This document shows, piece after piece, positions 1 through 7,403 of a stretch of 9,801 nt of DNA. How positions within the stretch are numbered: position 1 is the first letter of the stretch; every line of letters begins with the position of its first letter. This stretch comes from Planctomycetota bacterium (GTDB lineage: Bacteria; Planctomycetota; UBA1135; GCA-002686595), in contig JARGOW010000093.1 of the NCBI GenBank assembly GCA_029212955.1, positions 1 through 9,801 of the forward strand, in the 5' to 3' direction. The translations under genes and the position numbers were made by a program. Below the pieces are notes generated by a model, which saw only the letters and a list, made by a program, of their open reading frames with translations, was not told the DNA's origin and searched no databases.

Positions 1-495
1 CAACAGGGGGACGTAAAGCGTTGGGATCAGGGGCTCCCCATCAACGTACACCAGTACCCAATAGGTTGCCGCAACCACCCCACCCAACCAGCCCGCAGAA
101 CGACCGAAACACTGCCGCGCGATGAGGAGGGTTAAGGCCACGGTGGCCACCCCCAATAGGCATTGGACCACGCGCAGGGCAAGCAAACTGCCCCCGGTCA
201 CCTTTAGGACGGCGGCCATGAACCACGGATAGAGCGGCGCGCGGAAAAAGGCGCCCTCTTGGAAGGACTCCCCAGCCATCAGGGCCCGGGCCCAATCCAG
301 GTGATACAAGCCATCCATCACCGGTGCATCGAAGCGCGGGTTGTCCCGCATGGCCAACACGTTGATCAGTCGGAATGCAAAAGCCAACAGCAGCAGAATC
401 ACCAGACCCCACCGTTCCCGGGAGCTCCACGGGGATCGTGCGCATTCAGGTTGGACCGAATCGTAACTCGGGGAGTCTTGGGTGATCTTCTCCAT
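1..495 (-). CDS. GT-C membrane glycosyltransferase (PMT_2/ArnT-like), N-terminal part
   Basis: This is a 165-residue fragment whose C-terminus lies beyond the left window edge. The start at 495 is the only ATG after an in-frame TGA seven codons upstream; no clear Shine-Dalgarno precedes it. A polar N-terminus is followed by a membrane helix at about residues 30-47. A periplasmic-loop segment then carries acidic residues (D56, D61, D67) and the motif FFRAPLYPWFMA at residues 83-94. More hydrophobic helices follow at about 104-124 and 131-146. An aspartate-bearing first loop followed by RAPLYP is typical of the dolichyl-phosphate-mannose mannosyltransferase-like family (PMT_2, GT39/GT83). Those integral membrane enzymes move a sugar from a polyprenyl-phosphate carrier onto protein, lipid A or a glycan. 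The acceptor cannot be told from this fragment. Family assignment is fairly sure; substrate is unknown. Confidence 0.75.
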   Translation of the reverse strand, partial: MEKITQDSPSYDSVQPECARSPWSSRERWGLVILLLLAFAFRLINVLAMRDNPRFDAPVMDGLYHLDWARALMAGESFQEGAFFRAPLYPWFMAAVLKVTGGSLLALRVVQCLLGVATVALTLLIARQCFGRSAGWLGGVVAATYWVLVYVDGEPLIPTLYVPLL

Positions 496-694
496 GGCTT
501 CGTTGTGGGCAATTCAGTTTCGAGCGGCCTTCCCACCCCGACGGGCTACGGGACCGCGCCCATTTAGAAGCCAAAGATAGCGCCTTTTCCCTTCACAGCT
601 CCAGGGATCTTCCCCGCCCTGCCCTTCATCGACAATTTGGCGTCCTAATCGGAGGATTCCCCAGCCCCTTGGCTCCCCCGGGGTCGGCCGCCCC

Positions 695-1711
695 CTAAAC
701 CCACAACCGCAAAACCCACCCCAACCCCACCGCCACGGCTCCGAGCCAGGCCACATGGAATAGGACTGGAGCCGGGCCATTCCGCCGCAGGCAGCTCAGC
801 CCCATGCCCACCAGATAACAAAGCGTCGCGGCGAGCCCATGCCAAAGCCCCTCCGGCGACCAGGTGGGCACATTCCCCGCACCCGGTTGGGCCCAAGCAC
901 CCACGGCAAAGGCCGCGCCCCACAATCCGGCGGCAAATCTGGACTGGAGCCACCCGCCCCCCAACTTGGAATCCGCCAGCACATAGACCAAAGCCACCGG
1001 CAGAAATAGAGCTCCCCCGGGACCCGGCCGGCCCACATGGGGCAGGAACCAAGCGAAAATCGCAATGGGAGCGATCAACCACAGCCAGGTCCAGATCATG
1101 GCCTGGAGCCCTTCGCGCCTCTGCTTCGCCAGGCAAGCCAGGGCCAATGCCAATGCCAAGCCCCCACCACCCTGCCAAGCCGTTGAAACCAAGGCCTGCC
1201 ATGCCGGAACTGGCTGCCAAGGCGATCCCACCAGTACGATGGCCCGCCCCCCGGCCGTCCAAGAATCTGCCGTCAGCCCCCCGCCGTCGAACCTGTACGA
1301 CAAGCGATCCAAGTGCCCAGGGCTGGACTCCAGAAACAGCTGATTGGCCAATTCCGGGTTCTCACGATCCATCAATTCAGCCGGCCAGGAAGCCTCCCAC
1401 TCCACGCGGACCTCCTGCAACGTTGGCATTCCGAAGCCATCGAATTCCCTGGGGAAGGGCTCGATGAGCCGCAATCGCGCCATTCCGGGCGGCAATCGAT
1501 CGGGCCCCAACCGGTACCCTTCCGCCAAGCATTGCACGATGGTTTGACTACCAAATTCCAATTCCATGGCGGACAGCAGGCCATCTCCGTCCGGATCCAG
1601 CCCCGGCAGCTCCTCTATGAGAGAAAGCGATTGCACCCGACTGCTAAAGCGCAGGCCTTCCCAAGACAAGGTGAGCTCGGTTTGGCTTCTAGAGTCGTTG
1701 TGGGCGTACAT
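695..1711 (-). CDS. HupE/UreJ-like membrane protein with EF-hand-type loop
   Basis: From the ATG at 1711 the protein has 338 residues. The front end follows the HupE/UreJ_2 pattern: AHNDSRSQTELTL, then a short beta-rich stretch, then LDPDGDGLLSAMEL, which fits a canonical EF-hand calcium loop (D-x-D-x-D-G...E). A soluble region of about 130 residues follows. The C-terminal half is strongly hydrophobic with about five to six membrane segments. HupE/UreJ proteins are metal-associated (nickel or cobalt) permease-like proteins; their usual conserved histidines (H-I-x-x-G-x-D-H and the FTxxHSxTL stretch) are not visible here, so transport function is doubtful. The frame stays open upstream to a GTG at 1873. 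That longer version (392 residues) includes a hydrophobic stretch VWALLLTMYA just before AHND that looks like the end of a signal peptide, so the true start is uncertain. It faces away from the phnD-like gene. Confidence 0.6.
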   Translation of the reverse strand: MYAHNDSRSQTELTLSWEGLRFSSRVQSLSLIEELPGLDPDGDGLLSAMELEFGSQTIVQCLAEGYRLGPDRLPPGMARLRLIEPFPREFDGFGMPTLQEVRVEWEASWPAELMDRENPELANQLFLESSPGHLDRLSYRFDGGGLTADSWTAGGRAIVLVGSPWQPVPAWQALVSTAWQGGGGLALALALACLAKQRREGLQAMIWTWLWLIAPIAIFAWFLPHVGRPGPGGALFLPVALVYVLADSKLGGGWLQSRFAAGLWGAAFAVGAWAQPGAGNVPTWSPEGLWHGLAATLCYLVGMGLSCLRRNGPAPVLFHVAWLGAVAVGLGWVLRLWV

Positions 1712-1776
1712 GGTCAATAACAGAGCCCAAACATGGGGCTCGCTGCGAGGTGATCCGGAAGAAAACTCACACGATC

Positions 1777-1794
1777 GCGGCCTAGCGTGGCCGC
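1777..1794. repeat. Inverted repeat in divergent intergenic region
   Basis: GCGGCC (1777-1782), a 6-base loop, then GGCCGC (1789-1794) form a perfect 6-base-pair inverted repeat. It lies between the minus-strand HupE-like gene (start 1711 or 1873) and the plus-strand lipoprotein gene (start 1933), where promoters for both should sit. It could be an operator or a 5'-leader hairpin, but GC-rich palindromes of this size also arise by chance. If the HupE-like gene really starts at 1873, the repeat lies inside its coding region. Confidence 0.25.
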
Positions 1795-1932
1795 CACTCG
1801 GTAGGGACGCTACGCTGACCCCCTGAAAACTTGCACGTGGGAGACATTTCTGAAACTCCGGCGTACAAGTCACCTCGGAGAGGGTCTAGAAACGGCCCCT
1901 TCCCAGAATCCCCCCTTCCTAAAACTCAACCC

Positions 1933-2844
1933 ATGTTCTCAACAACACGTAGGACCGCCCTCTTCGCCCTTCCCCTTGCAGCCATGCTTACCCTGGTAGG
2001 CTGCAGCTCCGATTCCGGCGACGCCGCCGAGGCTTCGGAGTCCGGCACCCTGTACTTCAGCGCCATCCCCGACGACAATAAGACGGAATTGGCCGCGCGC
2101 TACCAACTGCTCGCCGACTACCTCTCGGAGAAGCTTGAGGTCAAAGTGGCTTACAACCCGAGCTCCAACTACTCCGCTTCCGTAGAGTCCTTCAAGGCCG
2201 GCGACATCCAGCTCGCATGGTTTGGCGGCGGTTCCGGCGTCCAAGCACGCACCGCGGTCGAAGGCGCCCACGCCATCGCCCAGGGCAAAGTGGACCCCCA
2301 GTACAAGTCGTACTTCATCGCAAACGTGGACTCGGGCTTGACCCCTTCCGACGACTTCCCCATGGGAATGGAAGGCAAGACCTTCACCTTCGGAAGCCCC
2401 GGCTCCACCTCCGGCCGCATCATGCCTGAGTACTTCCTCAAGGAAGCCACCGGCAAGGGCCCCGAAGAATTCTTCGGACATCCCAACAAGTTCTCCGGCA
2501 GCCACGACCTGACCGCCGAGCAAGTTCAGGACGGAACCGTTCAGTGCGGCGCCATGAACTACAAGACCTACGATCGTCTCGTGGCCAACGGCAAGATCGA
2601 TCCGGCCAAGTGCATCAAGATCTGGACCACCCCCGATTACCCTGATTACAACTGGACCGCACACCCCGACCTGGAGAAGCGCTTTGGCGCTGGCTTCACC
2701 GAAAAGCTGCAGAAGGTCCTGATCGAAATCACCGATGCTGAAATCCTGAAGGCCCTCGACCGCCCCGAAGGCCTCATCGTCGCCACCGACGCTGATTTCC
2801 AGCCCGTGGCCGACACGATGAAGGAACTGGGACTGCTGCGCTAA
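1933..2844 (+). CDS. phnD: PhnD-family ABC transporter substrate-binding lipoprotein (putative selenate type)
   Basis: This 303-residue protein is the extracytoplasmic ligand-binding subunit of the ABC importer encoded just downstream. The start at 1933 gives a textbook lipoprotein signal: RR at 6-7, a hydrophobic core, and lipobox LVGC with the lipidated cysteine at 24, followed by SSDSGD. A TTG 102 bases upstream is in frame but would bury the signal peptide. The mature part shows phosphate/phosphite/phosphonate-binding family features: FSAIPDDNKTEL at 42-53, a GDIQLAWFGG segment at 90-99, the anion-loop motif GSPGSTSGRIMP at 154-165, FFG at 180-182, and PDYPDYNWT at 234-242. As I recall the families, this set fits the branch labelled 'putative selenate ABC transporter substrate-binding protein' better than classical PhnD. 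No clear Shine-Dalgarno precedes the ATG. Family is confident; the ligand (phosphonate, phosphite, phosphate, selenate or another oxyanion) is not settled. Confidence 0.88.
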   Translation: MFSTTRRTALFALPLAAMLTLVGCSSDSGDAAEASESGTLYFSAIPDDNKTELAARYQLLADYLSEKLEVKVAYNPSSNYSASVESFKAGDIQLAWFGGGSGVQARTAVEGAHAIAQGKVDPQYKSYFIANVDSGLTPSDDFPMGMEGKTFTFGSPGSTSGRIMPEYFLKEATGKGPEEFFGHPNKFSGSHDLTAEQVQDGTVQCGAMNYKTYDRLVANGKIDPAKCIKIWTTPDYPDYNWTAHPDLEKRFGAGFTEKLQKVLIEITDAEILKALDRPEGLIVATDADFQPVADTMKELGLLR

Positions 2845-2872
2845 CCTAGCCTTCAAGGCAACCGCGCGCAGC

Positions 2873-3655
2873 ATGGATCCCGTTTTCATCGTCGAGGATC
2901 TCGGGCTCTCCCTTGGAGGGACCGAGATCCTGAAAGGCTTGTCCTTCACCGTAAATCCCGGGGAGCGAATCGCGTTCCTCGGGCCAAGCGGTGCGGGTAA
3001 GACATCCTTGCTCCGCGTGTTGGCGGGCAACCACCAACCGAGCTCCGGGCATGTGCACACTTTGGGCATATGCCTGAGCGAGTTAAAACCAGCGGGCATT
3101 CGCAGGGTCCGCTCCCAGATGGGTTTTGTACACCAAGACCTGGCCCTGGTACCCAATCTGCGCGTCCTCCAAAATGTGCTCGCTGGGCGCCTGGGGCGGC
3201 TCAAAGCGCTCGCGGCCTTGCGCAGCCTATTGTGGCCCAACAAGGAACAAACCCACCGGGTGTTCGAATTGCTCGAAGAACTGGGCATTGGGGACAAACT
3301 GTACGAACGCACCCTTTCGCTTTCCGGAGGCGAACAACAGCGCGTAGCCCTGGCTCGAGCCCTGTATCAGGATCCGAGGGCTCTCCTGGCCGACGAGCCC
3401 GTCTCCGCCGTGGATCCAGCGCGCTCGCGGGATCTCATCCGACTCATGTCCAAGGTAGCGGAAGACCGCAAACTGCCCCTCCTGGTGAGCCTTCACAACC
3501 CCGAATTGGCCCGAGAGTTCTTCCCGAGGTTGGTGGGATTGCGTCAAGGATCCATCGTCTTTGACCTTCCCAAGGAACAGGTCACCGACGATCACCTGGA
3601 AGCGTTGTACCGCATTCCTTCCAAGGCCTCGTTTCCGGCGGATCAACGGGCATGA
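2873..3655 (+). CDS. phnC: PhnC-like ABC transporter ATP-binding protein
   Basis: This 260-residue cytoplasmic ATPase powers the importer. Its motifs are complete: Walker A GPSGAGKT at 37-44, Q-loop FVHQDL with Q88, signature LSGGEQQRVALARAL from 150, Walker B ALLADEP at 170-176 with catalytic E175, D-loop SAVDPARS, and H-loop histidine 208 in LVSLHNPEL. The LADEPVSAVDP wording and the long stretch between Q-loop and signature are typical of PhnC. It begins 28 bases after the substrate-binding protein gene, and its stop overlaps the next start by 4 bases (ATGA). No good Shine-Dalgarno is visible before the ATG at 2873, so translation may rely on read-on from the upstream gene. Length is normal for PhnC. 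Confidence 0.9.
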   Translation: MDPVFIVEDLGLSLGGTEILKGLSFTVNPGERIAFLGPSGAGKTSLLRVLAGNHQPSSGHVHTLGICLSELKPAGIRRVRSQMGFVHQDLALVPNLRVLQNVLAGRLGRLKALAALRSLLWPNKEQTHRVFELLEELGIGDKLYERTLSLSGGEQQRVALARALYQDPRALLADEPVSAVDPARSRDLIRLMSKVAEDRKLPLLVSLHNPELAREFFPRLVGLRQGSIVFDLPKEQVTDDHLEALYRIPSKASFPADQRA

Positions 3656-4512
3656 CCCAACCGCCCAAGGCTACTCCACGCTTCAAACGCAGATATGCGT
3701 TGGTCCTGCTCGCTGCCCTGGGCCTGCTTGCAGCCTACGGTCTCAACCTGCATTGGAAAGGCTTGCTGCCACGCGGCGAAGGCTTCGTTCTTTGGAAGCG
3801 CTTTTTCTCCGCCGCCTTGAGCCCCGCGTTCAATTACGAAAGTACGTCCGTACCTGCGGGCACCCCACCCTTCCTGTTGGTGGTTTTCCGTTCGGTCCTT
3901 CGCACCCTTGAGTTTGCCGTGGCTTCCATGGGGTTGGCGCTGGTGGGTGGACTGATTCTCGGTGTGCTCTCCTCCCACAGTTTCTGGGACTCCGCCCTTG
4001 GCCAGGGGCGCCAGGGAACCAAGCTCCGAAACCGACTGCGGATCTTCTTTCGAACGATCGCCGCCCTCTTGCGCAGTGTGCACGAGCTGCTTTGGGCCAT
4101 CCTCTTTCTTGCGGCCATCGGGCAAACCACGAGCGCGGGCCTCTTGGCGCTGACCCTGCCCTTCACCGGTATCCTGGCCAAGCTCTTTTCTGAAATGCTC
4201 GATGAAGCGGCCAACGAGCCCTCGGCCGCATTGGAAGGATTGGGCTGCCATCCGGGGGTCGCATTGCTCGTAGGTCGACTTCCGATCGCATGGCCGGATA
4301 TGGCCGCCTATGGCTTCTACCGTTTTGAATGTGCCCTGAGGTCCTCCGCGGTGCTCGGATTCTTCGGGTTTCAAACCATGGGCTACCACCTGGAACTCTC
4401 CTACAACAGCCTGCATTACCGCGAGGTTTGGACCCTCCTTTACGCGCTGCTATTCACGGTATGGGGCCTGGAAAGGTGGAGCGGTATTCTGCGCAGGAGT
4501 GCTGTCCGATGA
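3652..4512 (+). CDS. phnE: PhnE-like ABC transporter permease, first copy
   Basis: This is a 286-residue inner-membrane subunit of the oxyanion/phosphonate-family importer. Membrane segments lie at about 15-31, 85-107, 137-158, 161-180 and 262-277. RSVHELLWAILFLAAIG at 141-157 matches the conserved PhnE stretch before the coupling loop. The EAA-type loop lies at about 180-211 (SEMLDEAANEPSAALEGLG...), where the PhnC-like ATPase should dock. A region of about 50 residues after the first helix is periplasmic. The start overlaps the ATPase stop by 4 bases, and its own stop overlaps the second permease by 4 bases, so the proteins are probably translationally coupled. In many relatives two PhnE copies are adjacent or fused; here they are separate and diverged. 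Confidence 0.87.
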   Translation: MTQPPKATPRFKRRYALVLLAALGLLAAYGLNLHWKGLLPRGEGFVLWKRFFSAALSPAFNYESTSVPAGTPPFLLVVFRSVLRTLEFAVASMGLALVGGLILGVLSSHSFWDSALGQGRQGTKLRNRLRIFFRTIAALLRSVHELLWAILFLAAIGQTTSAGLLALTLPFTGILAKLFSEMLDEAANEPSAALEGLGCHPGVALLVGRLPIAWPDMAAYGFYRFECALRSSAVLGFFGFQTMGYHLELSYNSLHYREVWTLLYALLFTVWGLERWSGILRRSAVR

Positions 4513-5444
4513 CCGCAACCGACCGCCCCCAATCCGAACCCGATCGACTTCGTTTCAACGAAGAGCGCATTCGCCTGTTGCACAAGAGTCGCCCGCAGAA
4601 TCGGGCCGTCCAAGTTTCTGGCGGCCTATTCGTCTGCATGGCTCTTTTCTCCCTTTGGCATTTGGACCTGCAATGGGGTCGCCTGTTTGCGGATCCCTCC
4701 GAGCCCGGGTTGTTTCGTTTTCTGAACCAGGACATCCGACCGCACGTGACCCGTCAACCCGATTGGACTTGGGCCGACCTGGGCACCTGGTTGCTCACCC
4801 TGCTCCGTGATTATGGCCTGAGGGCCACCTGGGGAACGTTGTTGCTTGCCACAGCGGCCATGGGTTTGGCCGGCTTTGGTGGACTGCTTCTGGCCCCCTT
4901 GGCCGCCCGCACCCTCACGGTCCCCGACCCCTATATGGGCCTGCAGAACGGGCGCCGTTCGCTCCTGTCCTCCGCCGTCCGTAGCCTTTGCTTGGCCATG
5001 CGAGCCCTGCCTGAATACGTGCTTGGGTTCCTATTGCTCGCGCTCTTGAGTGGCTCCACCTGGCCCGCCGTATTGGCTCTAGCCTTGCACAACGCGGGCA
5101 TTTTGGGCCGCCTGTTCGGGGATAGCCTGGAGGACGTGCCCGTCACACCCATGCGAGGTCTGGCTGCCGGAGGAGCTCGCCCGTCGGGATTGCTGCTGTT
5201 TGGTGGCGCCCCCCAGGCTTTTTCCCGATGGCTGGCCTACATATTCTATCGCTTCGAAACCTGCGTGCGTGAAGCCACCGTGCTCGGCATGCTGGGAGTC
5301 ATCTCCATTGGCTACTACGCCAAGGAAATGAGAAGTCGGCAATTTTACGATGAACTCTTCGTACTCGTGCTGCTTGGAGCCCTGCTGGTGCTCCTGGCCG
5401 ACGCCCTGTCGGGTTGGCTTCGCAGCCGATTGAGACAGGGCTGA
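4509..5444 (+). CDS. phnE: PhnE-like ABC transporter permease, second copy
   Basis: This 311-residue permease is the likely heterodimer partner of the preceding one. The ATG at 4509 overlaps the previous stop as ATGA, with AGGAG at 4495-4499 as a ribosome site; the frame is open further upstream, but that stretch lies inside the first permease gene. It has a 35-residue cytoplasmic N-terminus and membrane segments at about 36-51, 109-132, 168-182, 184-200 and 283-299. HNAGILGRLFGDSLE at 194-208 begins the EAA loop, and YRFETCVREATVLGMLG at 247-263 matches the PhnE C-terminal signature. The first copy has YRFECALRSSAVLGFFG in the same place, which shows they are paralogues. It ends the importer cluster; the next gene starts 43 bases later on the same strand. 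Confidence 0.87.
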   Translation: MTATDRPQSEPDRLRFNEERIRLLHKSRPQNRAVQVSGGLFVCMALFSLWHLDLQWGRLFADPSEPGLFRFLNQDIRPHVTRQPDWTWADLGTWLLTLLRDYGLRATWGTLLLATAAMGLAGFGGLLLAPLAARTLTVPDPYMGLQNGRRSLLSSAVRSLCLAMRALPEYVLGFLLLALLSGSTWPAVLALALHNAGILGRLFGDSLEDVPVTPMRGLAAGGARPSGLLLFGGAPQAFSRWLAYIFYRFETCVREATVLGMLGVISIGYYAKEMRSRQFYDELFVLVLLGALLVLLADALSGWLRSRLRQG

Positions 5445-5487
5445 CGCCAACTAGCCCCCCCCACCCGCGCTCCCAGGAACCAAGTCT

Positions 5488-6471
5488 ATGACCCAACCCG
5501 CCATCGAAATCCGAAACCTGGACAAGCGCTACGGCAAGGTGCACGCCCTGCGCTCCGTGAGCGTGACCGTTCCTGCGGGGCCCGTGGGGCTTCTGGGTCC
5601 CAACGGCGCCGGAAAAACCACCATGCTGAAGTTGTTGCTCGGCATGCTGGCTCCCAGCGGCGGTGAGGCCAAGATCGCGGGGCTCAACCCCACCAGCCGC
5701 AAGGAACGCTTGGCCATCCGGCAAAAAGTGGGATACATGCCCGAAAGCGATTGCCTGATCCCCGGCATGAGTGCCGTGGAATTGGTGGCCCTACTAGGAA
5801 GACTCTCGGGCATGCCCGCGCCCGATGCCATGACCCGGGCCCACGAGGTTCTGGACTACGTGGGAACCGGAGAAGAGCGCTACCGAAAGAACGAGGAATA
5901 TTCCACGGGTATGAAACAACGCATCAAGTTAGCCCAAGCCCTCGTACACGATCCGCCCATTCTGCTCTTGGATGAACCCACCAACGGATTGGACCCCAAG
6001 GGACGCAAGTTCCTCCTGGACCTGGTCGCGGACCTGGGTCGCAAACAGGGCAAACACGTGTTGCTTTGCACCCACCTACTACCGGATGTGGAACGCACCT
6101 GCGACCACGTCATCGTTATGAACCAAGGCAGTGTGATCGAGCAGGGCAGCATCGCCAACCTCACCGAAACCACAGCCAACGTGGTGCATGTGGCGATTCA
6201 AGCCACAAGCGAGGAATCCCGAACGCAATTCATTGCGCGCGTCCGGGAGCATGGCCACAAGGTACAAGGCGTGGCGGGCAACACCCTCCACCTGCTCTTT
6301 GACCAGGACGAAGTCCCGATGGATGGATTCTTCGAGTTGGCCCGTTCCACCGGGGTCGTCCTCACGCACATCGTCCCCCAGCGTTCCACTTTGGAGGACG
6401 CATTCCTGAAGGCATTGGAGCAGGACAACAACGGAACCATGCCCGTAACCACGGGGGAGGCAATCGTATGA
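5488..6471 (+). CDS. ABC-2-type exporter ATP-binding protein, first module
   Basis: This 327-residue cytoplasmic ATPase belongs to the CcmA/NatA/NosF-like group. It shows Walker A GPNGAGKT at 37-44, a Q-loop position filled by glutamate (YMPESD, E86), signature YSTGMKQR at 138-145, Walker B ILLLDEP at 158-164, D-loop NGLDP and H-loop H196 in CTHLLPDVE. A C-terminal extension of about 100 residues ends in STLEDAFLKALE, a common tail of this group. AGGAA at 5475-5479 lies 8 bases before the ATG. It overlaps the following permease gene by 4 bases (ATGA), so that permease is its probable partner. The glutamate in the Q-loop occurs in this subfamily and does not by itself suggest loss of activity. 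The exported substrate is unknown; a natural product, polysaccharide, lipid or ion role cannot be separated from sequence alone. Confidence 0.88.
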   Translation: MTQPAIEIRNLDKRYGKVHALRSVSVTVPAGPVGLLGPNGAGKTTMLKLLLGMLAPSGGEAKIAGLNPTSRKERLAIRQKVGYMPESDCLIPGMSAVELVALLGRLSGMPAPDAMTRAHEVLDYVGTGEERYRKNEEYSTGMKQRIKLAQALVHDPPILLLDEPTNGLDPKGRKFLLDLVADLGRKQGKHVLLCTHLLPDVERTCDHVIVMNQGSVIEQGSIANLTETTANVVHVAIQATSEESRTQFIARVREHGHKVQGVAGNTLHLLFDQDEVPMDGFFELARSTGVVLTHIVPQRSTLEDAFLKALEQDNNGTMPVTTGEAIV

Positions 6472-7403
6472 AAGCTACCACCCATACGGAATTGTATCGG
6501 GCCTATGAAGACCCGCTGCACCCCAGACCGCCCGTGGAACGCATCATGGCCTGGTCGGGCATTCGCCAGGGCTTCCGCAAGAAACTACCGGCCCTCTCGT
6601 TCTTTGGCCCCTCCGTCATCGTGGCTCTAGTGGGCTGCGTCTGGGTGCACCTGAGCTTCTCCCTCAAGGGCATGCTCAAGGACGGGGACGGCTCCGATGC
6701 GGTGGCCGCGACCATCCAACAGGTCCTCGGAAACGTCTCGAGCACCATATATCAGTTTATGCAAACCGAGCAGTTCTTCGCATTCCTTACTGTCGCCTGG
6801 TATGGCTCCAGATTGATTGCCGATGACCGCAGGCTCTCCGCCAACCTGCTCTATTTTGCCAGGCCGATCACCCCCATCCGATACATCTTGGGGAAGCTCG
6901 GGACCGTCGGGGCCTTCGGAGTTTTCACCCTACTAGCACCGGCCCTTTTGATCTGCGTACAAGCCGCCTTCTCCTCCCCCGACTGGGTGTTCCTCACGGA
7001 CAACTTCGGTGTGGTCATCGCTGTTGTCGGCTACTGCCTCCTTTGGATCTTCGTCATGTCCAGCGTCATTCTGGCCATCTCCAGTTGCTTCAAGCGGCGC
7101 AGCCTTTCCCTGGTCTGCTGCTTTATCGTTCTTTTCTTAAGCCATGGAATCACCCAGGTGCTTTCCGAAGCCACCGACAAGGGCTACTACGGCCTGCTCA
7201 GCCTGATGAGCAACCTGCAATCCATCTCCAAGTGGCTGTTCCACGAAAGCAGTTTGATCACGAACATGGCCAATCGGAGAACCGGTATGGGCTCGAGGTT
7301 TGATGTGGACATCACCCATTCTTTCCTCGCCCTGGGCGTCATGACTTTGATTGCTTGGATCATTCTCTATCGAAACGTGAAGCGCATGGAGGTGATCTCG
7401 TGA
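6468..7403 (+). CDS. ABC-2-type transporter permease, first module
   Basis: This 311-residue membrane protein has about six helices: 44-64, 101-117, 146-168, 179-206, 213-232 and 285-301. The cytoplasmic segment RLSANLLYFARPITPIRYIL at 122-141, followed by GK, is the signature of ABC-2 permeases (…xLARPIxRxxxLxGK). The second permease downstream has an equivalent segment, so the two are paralogues. The start overlaps the ATPase stop by 4 bases and is preceded by a strong GGAGG at 6456-6460. It ends in KRMEVIS, whose codons contain the ribosome site for the next gene. A loop of about 50 residues between the last two helices (233-284) is probably extracytoplasmic. Substrate is unknown. Confidence 0.82.
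   Translation: MKATTHTELYRAYEDPLHPRPPVERIMAWSGIRQGFRKKLPALSFFGPSVIVALVGCVWVHLSFSLKGMLKDGDGSDAVAATIQQVLGNVSSTIYQFMQTEQFFAFLTVAWYGSRLIADDRRLSANLLYFARPITPIRYILGKLGTVGAFGVFTLLAPALLICVQAAFSSPDWVFLTDNFGVVIAVVGYCLLWIFVMSSVILAISSCFKRRSLSLVCCFIVLFLSHGITQVLSEATDKGYYGLLSLMSNLQSISKWLFHESSLITNMANRRTGMGSRFDVDITHSFLALGVMTLIAWIILYRNVKRMEVIS
7388..7396 (+). promoter_or_regulatory. Ribosome binding site fixing the GTG start at 7400
   Basis: GGAGGTGAT is a near-full match to the anti-Shine-Dalgarno sequence of 16S rRNA. Its GGAGG core sits 7 bases before the GTG at 7400, inside the last codons of the preceding permease. It selects this GTG, which overlaps the upstream TGA, over an in-frame ATG at 7355 that lies inside the permease gene and has no such leader. 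Confidence 0.85.

Noticed and set aside
496..694. Possible small gene or terminator between the two minus-strand genes
   Set aside because: No frame had a convincing start and composition, and the GC-rich CCCCGGGG palindrome near 676 lacks a T-run in either direction.
1342..1351. Palindrome ATTGGCCAAT
   Set aside because: It lies within the HupE-like coding sequence, has no partner copy, and is short enough to be chance.
1831..1932. Upstream TTG extension of the substrate-binding lipoprotein
   Set aside because: It would put 34 polar residues before a clear lipoprotein signal peptide, which must be N-terminal.
1939..3312. Long minus-strand open frame of 457 codons opposite the phnD and phnC genes
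   Set aside because: It is antisense to two genes with complete family motifs; its predicted protein has no domain character and reflects GC-rich codon bias on the other strand.
4329..4508. Upstream in-frame extension of the second PhnE permease
   Set aside because: It lies entirely inside the first permease gene in another frame; the ATGA overlap and AGGAG at 4495-4499 support the start at 4509.
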